From positions 1 through 19,956 of the forward strand of contig DAOWIC010000088.1 of the NCBI GenBank assembly GCA_030641085.1: DNA of 19,956 bases, read 5' to 3'. Under the pieces are notes generated by a model. It made no database searches. It was not told the DNA's origin and saw only the letters and a list, made by a program, of their open reading frames with translations. A program made the translations under genes and the position numbers. This document shows, one piece after another, positions 7,035-12,661 of the stretch; the first letter of the stretch is position 1; each line of letters starts with the position of its first letter. Source of the DNA: Calditrichota bacterium (GTDB lineage Bacteria; Zixibacteria; MSB-5A5; GN15; FEB-12).

Positions 7035-7045
7035 ATTTATCAGTT

Positions 7046-7690
7046 ATGAAAAAGAGAATATCAGAATCGACCATACACCGCCTCTCCTTGTATTATCGCG
7101 CCCTGTCGCTTTTGGAAAAGGAGAACGTTGTCACTGTTTCCTCCAAGGAACTGGCCAAACGGGAAAAACTGACACCGGCCCAGGTGCGCAAAGATCTATC
7201 CTTTTTCGGATCGTTCGGCACTCGCGGTCTCGGTTATCAGGTCGCCGAACTGAGAAGTCGCATGTCGCATATCCTCGGTATCAATCGCGACTGGCGCGTG
7301 GCGCTGATCGGTATCGGCAATATCGGATCCGCCCTGGTCAGCTACAAGGAATTCGCCCGGCAGGGCTTTCATATTGTCAAGCTGTTCGACAACGACCAGC
7401 GCAAGATCGGCTCCAATCACAAGGGCATCGTTGTCTCCGATATCAAAGATCTGGAGAAAGAACTCAAGGAAGATAATATCGAGATTGTTATCGTCGCCGT
7501 GCCGGCCACAGTGGCACAGTACATTGTCGACGATGTGGTTGCGGCCGGAGTCAAGGCGATTCTCAATTTCGCGCCGATAAACCTGCGGGTCCCCCCCGAG
7601 GTCTGCCTTCGCAACGAGAACATGTCGATGGAGCTGGAGTACCTCTCGTTTGCAGTGGTGAACAATCACACCCCGAAAAAGGTTATATAG
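7046..7690 (+). CDS. rex: Redox-sensing transcriptional repressor Rex
   Basis: Rex senses the NADH/NAD+ ratio and represses fermentation, respiration and NADH-reoxidation genes. The 214-residue product has an N-terminal winged helix (about 1-75) including LTPAQVRKDLSFFGSFGTRG, whose Arg/Lys and GTRGLGY wing contact DNA, then a Rossmann domain with GIGNIG (89-94) for the dinucleotide, the acidic residue after the second strand (LFDND), and the C-terminal domain-swapped helix (EYLSFAVVNN). All key positions look intact. It is transcribed alone from a perfect consensus promoter and has a terminator. Its own operator overlaps the transcription start, so autorepression is likely. The leader is about 85 bases and includes an RNase P RNA-like segment. 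Purine-rich sequence upstream (AGAGGAAAG, then GGGGA 10 bases before ATG) could serve as ribosome site. Confidence 0.96.
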   Translation: MKKRISESTIHRLSLYYRALSLLEKENVVTVSSKELAKREKLTPAQVRKDLSFFGSFGTRGLGYQVAELRSRMSHILGINRDWRVALIGIGNIGSALVSYKEFARQGFHIVKLFDNDQRKIGSNHKGIVVSDIKDLEKELKEDNIEIVIVAVPATVAQYIVDDVVAAGVKAILNFAPINLRVPPEVCLRNENMSMELEYLSFAVVNNHTPKKVI

Positions 7691-7752
7691 GTACATCCTG
7701 TCTCCTATCCAGAGGCAGGTTGATACCTTTTTTAAGTGTCTTCTTGCTTATA

Positions 7753-7790
7753 AGGGAACGGTTTGGCGCGCGCCTGCCGTTCCCCTTTTT
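7753..7790 (+). terminator. Intrinsic terminator of rex
   Basis: GGGAACGG (7754-7761) pairs perfectly with CCGTTCCC (7777-7784). The loop contains the palindrome GGCGCGCGCC (7765-7774), and five T residues follow at 7786-7790. Confidence 0.85.
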
Positions 7791-8043
7791 CATCCCCCGC
7801 AACTATTTAACAAGCAACACCTTACGCTCGCAGTGACAAGCATCGGCTGACGCCGATATCGCGCTTGTCCAATTCAGATATCGTGGCAAACGGCGGCGAA
7901 ATCCACCTGTAAACCCCTTCCAGCGGGCACTTTTGCGCCCCGGCGTTGTTTTACTGGGCAACCTCTCGGACAAAGGCAGGTAAGAACGAGTTTCGAGTAA
8001 GGATAATATCCATTTCAAATAAGAACAGGCTGCAGGAAACAAG

Positions 8044-9267
8044 ATGACAACCAAGAAATACGACCTGATTATCATCGGCGCCGGGCCAATCGGGCTCGAG
8101 TCGGCTCTTTACGCGGCCGAGTGCGGGCTGAATTTCCTGATCCTCGAGCGCGAACAACCCTCGGCATCGCTGAACAAATGGGGCTTTGTCCGGATGTTCT
8201 CGAGCATGGCGATGAATGTTTCTCCGCTTGGGGCGAGGATTCTCAATATCGACGCCAATGGAAGTTACCCTACCGGGCGTGAGATGAAAGAATCGTATTA
8301 CGACCGGCTGGTAGCGCTGGAACAGATTTCGAGCCGGCTGATCAGCGGCTTCAACGTAAAAAAGGTGAGCCGCAGCGGACTACTCAAAGCCGCTCATACC
8401 GGCGACAACCGTCGCGCTGAGTATCCGTTCAAGATTTTCGGTACCGATGCCAACGGTTGGGAGACATATTACGAGGCGAAGGCGGTGATTGACGCCTCCG
8501 GTGTTTATTCCAACCCCAACTCGCTCGGTCCGGGTGGACTTCCGGCGATTGGCGAGCAGACGCATGCCGACAAGATCAGCTACCACCTGCGCGACCTGCG
8601 CCGCGATTACACTCGCCTGGGGAAGACCTTCTGCGTGGTGGGGGCGGGGCACTCCGCCTGCACCATGATCGCCCAGTTCGATCAACTCACTCGGATCGAC
8701 AACGAGGTGAACGTGGTTTGGGTCACTACCACCAGTCACAAGCCGCCGGCGGTCAGTGTGCCCGATGATCCGCTGGTCGAACGCGCCCGGGTGGTCAATC
8801 TGGCCAACGAGATCAGTTGCGGTTCCAATCCGCGAATAAAGCATCTGGCCGGCTACTGGGTCGAGGAGATCCGGGACCGCTCCACCGGGCCGCTTATGGA
8901 ACTGACCCTGACCGGCAGCGACGGCGATCGCGGGACATTCAACGCGGACTTTATTTTTGCCCTGGTCGGCTACCGTCCGGATCGCGAAATCTACGAGGAG
9001 CTGCAGGTGCATGAGTGCTTTGCCTCTAGCGGGCCGATGAAGCTGGCGGCGCGACTGAGCGAACCATCGGCAGGCACCGACTGCCTGGACCCGGTCGAAC
9101 CGGATGATGATCTCTATATCAATCCGGAGCCGGATTTTTACATCCTTGGTTCGAAAAGCTACGGCCGGATGACCAATTTCCTGATCCGCAACGGCTACGA
9201 CCAGATACGCAGCGTCTTCCGCCGCATAGTCAAAGATAAGAACCTCGACCTGTATAACCGATCCTGA
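8044..9267 (+). CDS. FAD/NAD(P)-dependent oxidoreductase of the Pyr_redox/flavin-monooxygenase-like type
   Basis: The 407-residue protein has two dinucleotide sites: GAGPIG (12-17) in a classical N-terminal FAD Rossmann fold with an acidic strand end (LILERE), and GAGHSA (200-205) for NAD(P)H. A third FAD segment, ALVGYRPD (306-313), is followed by a C-terminal DPVEPDDDLY and FYILGSKSYG region. A conserved-looking WGFVRMFSSMAMNVSPLG block (46-63) resembles flavoproteins annotated as putative monooxygenases or thioredoxin-reductase-like. No CxxC pair is present, so it is not a thioredoxin or disulfide reductase of the usual kind. Substrate and partner are unknown. The ATG at 8044 has AGGA 7 bases upstream. 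It stands alone between the rex terminator and the next promoter, and the 250-base gap before it shows no convincing promoter. Confidence 0.82.
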   Translation: MTTKKYDLIIIGAGPIGLESALYAAECGLNFLILEREQPSASLNKWGFVRMFSSMAMNVSPLGARILNIDANGSYPTGREMKESYYDRLVALEQISSRLISGFNVKKVSRSGLLKAAHTGDNRRAEYPFKIFGTDANGWETYYEAKAVIDASGVYSNPNSLGPGGLPAIGEQTHADKISYHLRDLRRDYTRLGKTFCVVGAGHSACTMIAQFDQLTRIDNEVNVVWVTTTSHKPPAVSVPDDPLVERARVVNLANEISCGSNPRIKHLAGYWVEEIRDRSTGPLMELTLTGSDGDRGTFNADFIFALVGYRPDREIYEELQVHECFASSGPMKLAARLSEPSAGTDCLDPVEPDDDLYINPEPDFYILGSKSYGRMTNFLIRNGYDQIRSVFRRIVKDKNLDLYNRS

Positions 9268-9454
9268 TTGCGCCGTGACCTACCTTCAGGATCGTCAGTC
9301 CCGCCGGGTCGCCCGCCCCATAACGGCGACACGCGAGTCATTTGTATCGTGCGGGATTTATCCCGTGATGATCCGATCTAACCGGCATCGCCGGTGTATA
9401 ATCACCAGTGGCCGGTCCGAGAGAGTGGAATATCTTGGGTCAGACCGGCTTGCC

Positions 9455-9483
9455 TTGACAACGAACCGTTAAGCCCTTATAAT
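9455..9483 (+). promoter_or_regulatory. Consensus sigma-70 promoter of the TPR-protein gene
   Basis: TTGACA (9455-9460) and TATAAT (9478-9483) are both perfect with 17-base spacing. The expected start is about 9490, leaving a leader of about 12 bases that contains GGAG. An isolated upstream TATAAT at 9397-9402 has no -35 partner. Confidence 0.9.
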
Positions 9484-9501
9484 TTCGTCGGAGTAACCGA
9501 T

Positions 9502-10449
9502 ATGAAGGACATGCTTAATAGAACAATACTCATCCTGACGCTGCTTTTGATAACCGGCAGCGCCGCCCTGGCCGAGGAAGCAGACTCGGTTGATTTCTAT
9601 CTCAAACAGGGCGCTCACGCTGTGTCCGATTTCAAGTGGCAGCAGGCAATAGATGCCTACGAGAATGTCATCCGTCTCGACCCGAAAAACTTCGGCGCCC
9701 TGAAAGGGCTGGGAATGGGGCATATGACGCTGGCCAATAAAAAGCAGGCCAACACCTATTTCAAGCGCGCCCACCGGATTTACGGCCGCGATCTCGATAT
9801 CAATAGCTATCTCGGGGTCATGTACAGCGAAATGAATAACGTCGTCCAGGCGATCGATTGTTTTGAGACCGCTCTCAGCCTTGATTCCAACAAGGTCGCC
9901 AGCCTGAATAATCTGGCCGGCGAATATATGCGCGTAAAAAAGGTTGCCGACGCCCTGGACCTTTTATACCGGGCGAAAGAGATCGAGCCGGACAACCAGA
10001 TCACCAGCTTCCATCTGGGTAATTGTTACGCCGCGTCCGGGATGTATGACAGCGCCGAGGTCTATTTCGAACTGGCCGAGGATCAGGGCTACACCGGCGA
10101 TGAGTTGTTCTATTATCTCGGGGTCATCAAGCGCGATCTGGGCCAGGCCGACATGGCGATTGAACTGTTCAAGAAGGCGATCAGGCTTAACTCCAAACAT
10201 ATCGACTGCCGCCAGTCGCTGGGGCTGATTTATGCCGCCCGCGATGAGTATGCGCCCGCTATCGCGCAATTTGAGCAGATTGTCGCCCAGGACCCGGTCA
10301 ACCAGCGCGGCCTGGTTTCGCTCGGAGTCAGCTATTACATGGTCGACCGCAAGGCGGACAGCGACCGGATTTTAGCGAAGCTCAATTCGATCAATCCCGC
10401 TTTAGGCGATCAGATGCGGCTGATGATCAAGAAGCAGACCGAAAAATAG
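9502..10449 (+). CDS. Exported tetratricopeptide-repeat protein
   Basis: The product is 315 residues. Residues 1-24 are a signal peptide (positively charged start, LILTLLLITG core, ALA cleavage site). The rest is about eight TPR units, with the typical A/Y, G and P positions: DAYENVIRLDPKNFGALKGL, QAIDCFETALSLDSNKVASL, DALDLLYRAKEIEPDNQITS, MAIELFKKAIRLNSKHIDC and AIAQFEQIVAQDPVNQRGL. TPR stacks are protein-binding scaffolds, so this is probably a periplasmic adaptor; no lipobox cysteine follows the signal. The partner is not evident. The ATG at 9502 is chosen over the in-frame upstream start at 9394, because the signal peptide begins here, GGAG lies 8 bases upstream, and the promoter at 9455-9483 would fall inside the longer version. 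Confidence 0.9.
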   Translation: MKDMLNRTILILTLLLITGSAALAEEADSVDFYLKQGAHAVSDFKWQQAIDAYENVIRLDPKNFGALKGLGMGHMTLANKKQANTYFKRAHRIYGRDLDINSYLGVMYSEMNNVVQAIDCFETALSLDSNKVASLNNLAGEYMRVKKVADALDLLYRAKEIEPDNQITSFHLGNCYAASGMYDSAEVYFELAEDQGYTGDELFYYLGVIKRDLGQADMAIELFKKAIRLNSKHIDCRQSLGLIYAARDEYAPAIAQFEQIVAQDPVNQRGLVSLGVSYYMVDRKADSDRILAKLNSINPALGDQMRLMIKKQTEK

Positions 10450-10506
10450 GGCCGGTTTAGCCCCGCCGTCAGTAAGCCAACCACTGATCTATATCTGAAA
10501 CAGAAG

Positions 10507-10524
10507 TATGGGAATCATCCCATA
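10507..10524 (+). repeat. Perfect inverted repeat upstream of the exported charged protein
   Basis: TATGGGA-ATCA-TCCCATA, with 7-bp arms and a 4-base spacer. It lies about 135 bases before the next start codon and has no T tract, so it is more like an operator than a terminator. The binding protein is unknown. Confidence 0.5.
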
Positions 10525-10560
10525 ACTGGCCCGATTCCGCCATATTACCTTGCCTCTAAA

Positions 10561-10581
10561 ACGGCAGTAATGTACTGCTGT
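10561..10581 (+). repeat. Second inverted repeat in the same gap
   Basis: ACGGCAGTA-ATG-TACTGCTGT pairs over 9 positions (one G-U), with no T tract after it. Together with the repeat at 10507-10524 it may form a control region for the gene at 10660. Confidence 0.45.
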
Positions 10582-10659
10582 CCAATCATTTACATGTTCG
10601 GCACGGGATTTGTGTTCTCTCTCTACAGAGCAGAATGAAACGCTTCAAAGGAGAGAGTT

Positions 10660-11235
10660 ATGATCAGACGATCATGGTTGATATTGGCGCTGTTGATGAT
10701 CTTCACGGTGGGCACGCTCCAGGCAGCCAACGACCGCGAGATCAAACATGAAAAACGCGAGATCCGACAGGACAAGCGCGATATCGCCCGCACTCGGGCG
10801 CTGCATGAAAAGCTGGTCGAGAGTATCGATATGTGGCACAATGCCTGGCTCAAGAGCGACCGCAGCCAGGTCAGGGACCTGCGGCAAAGAATGATGCTGG
10901 CCTTGATCGATGATGTCAAAAAGTCGAATTATCGGCTCAATCGTCATCGGAGCGAGTCGCGACGTTCGCAGATACAGGCCCGCCAAGACAAATCCGACCG
11001 CCACGGCAGCCAACGGGAGGCGGCCGACGATGCGGCCGATGTGGAGCAGGCCCGCGAAGTGGTGCAGGGCAAGACACGGCTGCTCCAGGCGTTGAACAGT
11101 ACCGAATCATTTAGTATCCAGTACCGCCTGCTTGGGGATTATCTTGGGCTGTTGAGGAGAGAACTCGGGATGGCACGACTTGAACTGGCCGAGGATGTTT
11201 CCGAGCTGCGCGAGGACCGGCGCGCGCGCCCATGA
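10660..11235 (+). CDS. Exported, highly charged helical protein of unknown function
   Basis: I do not recognise a family. Residues 1-23 are a signal peptide (MIRRSW start, LILALLMIFTVGTL core, AQ/AA-type cleavage near 22). The mature part is about 168 residues, almost entirely helical in character and very rich in Arg, Lys, Asp and Glu: REIKHEKREIRQDKRDIART has a 3-4 residue charge alternation like a single helix or coiled coil, followed by a less charged helix (LHEKLVESIDMWHNAWL), a second basic stretch near residues 90-120, and a C-terminal amphipathic region. There are no cysteines. Small, charged, helical periplasmic proteins include chaperone-like Spy/CpxP proteins, but the LTxxQ motif of that family is not seen. 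It has an excellent ribosome site (AAAGGAG, 6 bases before ATG), two inverted repeats upstream and its own terminator, so it is probably well expressed and separately controlled. Confidence 0.75.
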   Translation: MIRRSWLILALLMIFTVGTLQAANDREIKHEKREIRQDKRDIARTRALHEKLVESIDMWHNAWLKSDRSQVRDLRQRMMLALIDDVKKSNYRLNRHRSESRRSQIQARQDKSDRHGSQREAADDAADVEQAREVVQGKTRLLQALNSTESFSIQYRLLGDYLGLLRRELGMARLELAEDVSELREDRRARP

Positions 11236-11264
11236 GTTTTGCGCCTCATGCTGCTGCTGTCGAA

Positions 11265-11298
11265 CGGACGCTGTCACAGGACGTGGCAGCGTCTTTTT
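11265..11298 (+). terminator. Strong intrinsic terminator after the exported charged protein
   Basis: GACGCTGTCAC (11265-11275) pairs over 11 positions (one G-U) with GTGGCAGCGTC (11281-11291) across a 5-base loop, followed by seven T residues (11292-11298). Confidence 0.92.
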
Positions 11299-11645
11299 TT
11301 GTGCGCGACGTAACCCTGACAAAATAGGTTCATTATCCAGCGCGAAAAATCGGTAGTGGGTCAGTTTGATTCTTTGTTCTCTAAGGGACTGATGTTCCCG
11401 CCGATGAACCCCTCGCCCAGAGTATCTCCCAGGTAGGCAAACAATGGCCGGACAGCTTAAAAGGATAAGCCGGAGTCCATTATCAGATGGGGGGGCGGAG
11501 ACTCCACCAGTAAACATGTTGAATTCAAGCGAGCTTGGAAAAAATAATTATGACACTACTCCAAAAATTAGTAGTGGACTTTATGCGGGATATCAACAGA
11601 ATAATTGAAACGTGAAGGGTGCTCCATTCGTTTAACTGTTGTGGC

Positions 11646-11673
11646 TTGACAAATCGGCGTTGTAGCTTATATT
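11646..11673 (+). promoter_or_regulatory. Promoter of the hicB-hicA operon
   Basis: TTGACA (11646-11651, perfect) and TATATT (11668-11673, 5 of 6) are spaced by 16 bases. The leader would be about 83 bases. Confidence 0.7.
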
Positions 11674-11731
11674 TATGTCAGTGAAGGAGCAACCTGCGGC
11701 GAAACCACCATTTTTAACTGAAGCCAACGCC

Positions 11732-11749
11732 ATATATTGCCGATATATT
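11732..11749 (+). promoter_or_regulatory. ATATATT pair, possible autoregulatory operator
   Basis: Two ATATATT copies (11732-11738 and 11743-11749) are offset by 11 bases, one helical turn, just before the hicB ribosome site. They also read as the inverted repeat ATATAT-TGCCG-ATATAT. Toxin-antitoxin complexes usually bind such elements; binding here is inferred. Confidence 0.4.
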
Positions 11750-11762
11750 CAGGGGAAACACT

Positions 11763-12146
11763 ATGAAAAAGACCTCTAAGGACAAATTCGATCCGGGCCG
11801 AGTTGAGTTCTGCTTTCGCGTCTTAGGGTACCAAGTCGATAGTAAGACATGGGCGGCTCATTGCCTTGAAACCGATCTCATCGGATATGGCAAAAATTTC
11901 GAAGCTGCGTTTGGCGAGCTGAAGGAACTTACCGGTATGCAAATCAGTTTTGCTAAATTCAAGAATCAGCCAGCCCTTCTCGACAGGCCCGCTCCCGGAC
12001 ACATTTTGGAGATCTACAGCAACTTAGTAAGAGCGCTTCTACAGCAGTTTACTGTTAAGGGTAAGGTGGACAAAGAACGAGTCGTGGCCAGCATGCCTTT
12101 TCCTAGGAACGTAAGTAAAGCCGGTTTCTCACTTGCCCAAGCTTAA
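11763..12146 (+). CDS. hicB: HicB-family antitoxin
   Basis: The 127-residue protein has the partly degraded RNase-H-like HicB fold near its N-terminus: VEFCFRVLGYQ as first strand, WAAHCLETDLIGYGKNFEAAF in place of the classical C-x-LPGC segment, then a helix ending in the family-typical EMQISFA-like ELTGMQISFAKFKNQPAL. HicB binds and blocks the HicA mRNA interferase, and complexes often repress their own promoter. The C-terminal part (about 85-127) shows no clear ribbon-helix-helix or helix-turn-helix motif, so DNA binding is not assured. The ATG at 11763 is preceded by AGGGGAAA. The gene comes first, overlapping hicA by 14 bases; this is the reverse of the E. coli hicA-hicB order but common elsewhere. 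Base composition is more AT-rich than the flanking housekeeping genes. Confidence 0.8.
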   Translation: MKKTSKDKFDPGRVEFCFRVLGYQVDSKTWAAHCLETDLIGYGKNFEAAFGELKELTGMQISFAKFKNQPALLDRPAPGHILEIYSNLVRALLQQFTVKGKVDKERVVASMPFPRNVSKAGFSLAQA

Positions 12147-12372
12147 ACCATACAAATACAATGAACTCAGGAAGAAGCTCCTAAAATTCGACAAGAGATT
12201 TGAATTTTGGGAACGTCGAGGCAAGGGCAGCCACCGCATCATTTATCATCCAGACATTTTAGGTCGGCCCGTGTCGTTCCCTGTTATATGCAGGGGAGAC
12301 GGTACGGAGATTCCAAAACCGTATATCGGCAATCTAATCCGCGCATTTCGATTACCAAGAGACTTACTGTAG
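12133..12372 (+). CDS. hicA: HicA-family mRNA interferase toxin
   Basis: HicA is a small double-stranded-RNA-binding-fold toxin that cleaves mRNA. The 79-residue product carries the diagnostic segment RRGKGSHRIIYHPD with catalytic His34, preceded by the helix YNELRKKLLKFDKRFEF and followed by strand SFPV and a C-terminal helix YIGNLIRAFRLPRDLL. In many relatives a further His follows the VPxH strand; here the sequence is VICRGDGTEI. The start is a TTG at 12133 inside the end of hicB. The first downstream ATG (12161) is out of frame, so the TTG start with a 14-base overlap is the only reasonable choice and points to coupled translation. No intrinsic terminator follows; instead there is a G-poor, C-rich stretch. 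Confidence 0.85.
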   Translation: MPKLKPYKYNELRKKLLKFDKRFEFWERRGKGSHRIIYHPDILGRPVSFPVICRGDGTEIPKPYIGNLIRAFRLPRDLL

Positions 12373-12426
12373 TTATTTCTCTCTCAAACCACCCCCCCAC
12401 AAAAACCCTTGCCCTCCCCCTCCCCC
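12373..12426 (+). other. C-rich, G-poor stretch after hicA (possible Rho-loading site)
   Basis: These 54 bases contain one G (12411) and long C runs (12392-12398, then several of 5). Such C-over-G RNA is what Rho prefers for loading, and hicA has no hairpin terminator. CCACCCCC (12389-12396) is also complementary to GGGGGTGG in the downstream riboswitch. Confidence 0.4.
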
Positions 12427-12458
12427 GATACGTACATTAACTGTCGAACGAACATGAT

Positions 12459-12538
12459 CCGTTGGGGGTGGCGTAAAAACTCCGCCTGAGATCATACCCC
12501 CTTAACCTGATCCGGGTAATGCCGGCGTAGGAAAACGG
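12459..12538 (+). promoter_or_regulatory. TPP (THI-box) riboswitch
   Basis: All hallmark elements of the thiamine pyrophosphate aptamer are present in order: P1 CCGTT (12459-12463) with AACGG (12534-12538); P2 GGGGGT with ACCCCC; P3 GGCG with CGCC around TAAAAACTC; the CTGAGA pyrimidine-sensing core; CCTGATC; and GGTAATGCCGGCGTAGGAAA. It lies about 123 bases before the receptor start codon. Ligand TPP is established for this class, and it normally turns downstream genes off when TPP is plentiful. Confidence 0.95.
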
Positions 12539-12539
12539 A

Positions 12540-12590
12540 GTGGCCCTGCCACCCTGGGCGATCAACCATAACCCGGTCTTTTCGCCGCCC
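12540..12590 (+). promoter_or_regulatory. Possible expression platform of the TPP riboswitch
   Basis: GCCACCC (12548-12554) can pair either with GTGGC just upstream (12540-12544, local hairpin) or with GGGTGGC inside the aptamer (12466-12472), which would destroy the aptamer. GGGCG (12556-12560) and CGCCC (12586-12590) form a further stem. No U-tract terminator is seen and the ribosome site is about 60 bases further on, so the mechanism is unclear. Confidence 0.35.
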
Positions 12591-12661
12591 ACGTGACACT
12601 GTCGCTTCCAATGTTATTTACGTTAACTGCGCAATCCGGACAAACAAGCGAGGTTTCTACC

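Larger units (their letters stand above)
11299..11762. other. 464-base non-coding, AT-richer stretch before hicBA
   Basis: No credible gene was found here. The stretch holds an inverted repeat, CACTACT (11554-11560) with AGTAGTG (11570-11576), a promoter at 11646-11673, and a pair of ATATATT repeats at 11732-11749. A G run (11490-11496) and short A/T tracts make it compositionally unlike the flanks, as expected for an acquired toxin-antitoxin island. No terminal repeats or transposase remnants were recognised. Confidence 0.5.

Noticed and set aside
11107..11517. 136-residue minus-strand frame across the terminator before hicBA
   Set aside because: It crosses a strong terminator, has low-quality composition and no family features.
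12593..12661. Upstream GTG start for the TonB receptor
   Set aside because: It would put 23 residues ahead of a clean signal peptide; the ATG at 12662 has the better ribosome site.
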